Source: SIG471 sp045638565 (lineage in GTDB: Bacteria; Bacillota; Clostridia; Oscillospirales; Butyricicoccaceae). From it: a stretch of 5,291 nt of DNA. The stretch covers positions 1 to 5,291 of the forward strand of contig JAZUBN010000149.1 of assembly GCA_045638565.1 (NCBI GenBank), given 5' to 3'. Under the pieces are notes generated by a model that had not been told where the DNA came from, searched no databases, and saw nothing but the letters and a program-made list of their open reading frames with translations. The position numbers and the translations under genes were made by a program. Positions 4,632-5,291 of the stretch are shown here, in pieces; within the stretch, counting starts at the first letter, position 1; each line of letters begins with the position of its first letter.

Positions 4632-5291
4632 ATGGCTGATATGCTTTTTAAGACGAGGGGAAATGCTTCGCCAAGTGGCAAGGCGAGGGTTTATTTCTGC
4701 TGTCATCCTGATGATTTTGGGCTTTATTTTGAATCGGTCTGTGAATATATTTTCAAATCCCACGACTGCGCTGTATATTATTCGGACGATATGACGTCCG
4801 CTATGGATGAAACCGACCTTGAAAGTTGCAACCTTTTCGTTGCGCCTGTGACTTTCAAGCTGCTTTCGACAGAAAATCGTGCAATGGACGATGTCAGATT
4901 TGCGATGGACAAGCATATTCCTGTCCTTCCGCTTATGATGGAATCGGGCATTGATATGCTCTATTCCCGTCCTGACAAGTTTGGCGAATTGCAGTATCTT
5001 TCGCCATTAAGCACGGACACAACCGAGGTTTCTTTTGAAGAAAAGCTGAAAAAATACCTTGAATCGGTGCTTGTTTCCGATGAGATGGCAAAGCGTGTGC
5101 GTGCGGCATTTGATGCATATATTTTCCTCAGCTATCGCAAAAAAGACCGCAAATATGCAAATCAGCTTATGAGAATCATCCACGACAAGCCTGAATGTCG
5201 TGATATTGCAATCTGGTACGATGAATTTCTCACACCGGGCGAAAGCTTCCGTGAAAATATCGATAAAATCCTTCCCGACAGTAAGCTTTTT
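4632..5291 (+). CDS. tandem TIR-domain protein, N-terminal part (cut by window edge)
   Basis: The ATG at 4632 follows AAGGAG (4618-4623) with 8 bases between, and the frame stays open for 220 codons to the right edge. Two TIR-type modules follow each other. Module 1 (about 18-115) starts with ARVYFCCHPDDF, has CAVYYSDDM (46-54) and NLFVAPVTFKLL (67-78), and ends with KHIPVLPLMME (94-104), a TIR-like order of strands. Module 2 starts near 160 with box 1 AYIFLSYRKKDR (162-173) and box 2 IWYDEFLTPGESF (194-206); it is cut before the region of the usual catalytic glutamate. There is no signal peptide or membrane segment. TIR domains of bacteria can hydrolyse NAD or make signalling nucleotides, often in anti-phage defence, or act as adaptors. 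I recall similar double-TIR N-termini in gut Clostridia proteins. The C-terminal effector or sensor region lies outside the window, so the role is unassigned. Confidence 0.88.
   Translation, partial: MADMLFKTRGNASPSGKARVYFCCHPDDFGLYFESVCEYIFKSHDCAVYYSDDMTSAMDETDLESCNLFVAPVTFKLLSTENRAMDDVRFAMDKHIPVLPLMMESGIDMLYSRPDKFGELQYLSPLSTDTTEVSFEEKLKKYLESVLVSDEMAKRVRAAFDAYIFLSYRKKDRKYANQLMRIIHDKPECRDIAIWYDEFLTPGESFRENIDKILPDSKLF

Noticed and set aside
4596..5118. Minus-strand frames of 106 and 61 codons opposite the TIR gene, and a 67-codon plus-strand frame at 4591-4794
   Set aside because: They are out-of-frame or antisense shadows; the plus-strand frame from 4632 has the ribosome binding site and clear TIR motifs through to the window edge.

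Overview
The window looks like a piece of a Bacillota chromosome from the class Clostridia, most likely an endospore-forming relative of Ruminococcus/Oscillospiraceae. The clues are a sporulation sigma factor of the SigK type, strong AAGGAG-type ribosome binding sites on every gene, a lipoprotein with an Ala/Thr/Pro-rich linker after its lipid-anchor cysteine, and a tandem TIR protein of a kind I associate with gut Clostridia. The genus is inference; no rRNA gene or other species marker is present.

The first 306 bases, on the minus strand, are the N-terminal 102 codons of a SigK-like factor that runs off the left edge. Next comes a perfect 26-bp palindrome with a U-tract on its minus-strand side (about 371-406). 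This is the terminator of a four-gene minus-strand operon filling 419-4220. In transcription order the operon holds a DUF169-family protein, an SsuC/TauC-type ABC permease, an NMT1/THI5-like solute-binding lipoprotein, and an ABC ATPase with a PotA/CysA-type C-terminal extension. DUF169 and the permease are separated by one base; the other two gaps are 35 and 34 bases, with no terminator in them. The three transporter parts make a complete importer for a small organic or anionic solute whose identity cannot be read from the sequence. The DUF169 protein is the unknown: its place at the head of the operon and its tight coupling suggest a function tied to the imported compound.

The stretch 4221-4631 is an AT-rich divergent intergenic region. 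It holds a likely extended -10 promoter with an overlapping inverted repeat for the operon, and a tandem pair of similar promoter-like sequences facing right. From 4632 to the right edge, on the plus strand, is the start (220 codons) of a protein with two successive TIR domains. The first is divergent and the second has canonical TIR box motifs; the gene is cut by the window edge. TIR proteins can be NAD-cleaving or signalling modules in bacterial immunity, but the effector region and any partner genes lie outside this window.

The two most interesting items are the DUF169-transporter operon and the tandem TIR protein with its duplicated promoter. Neither can be called a new system from this window alone.
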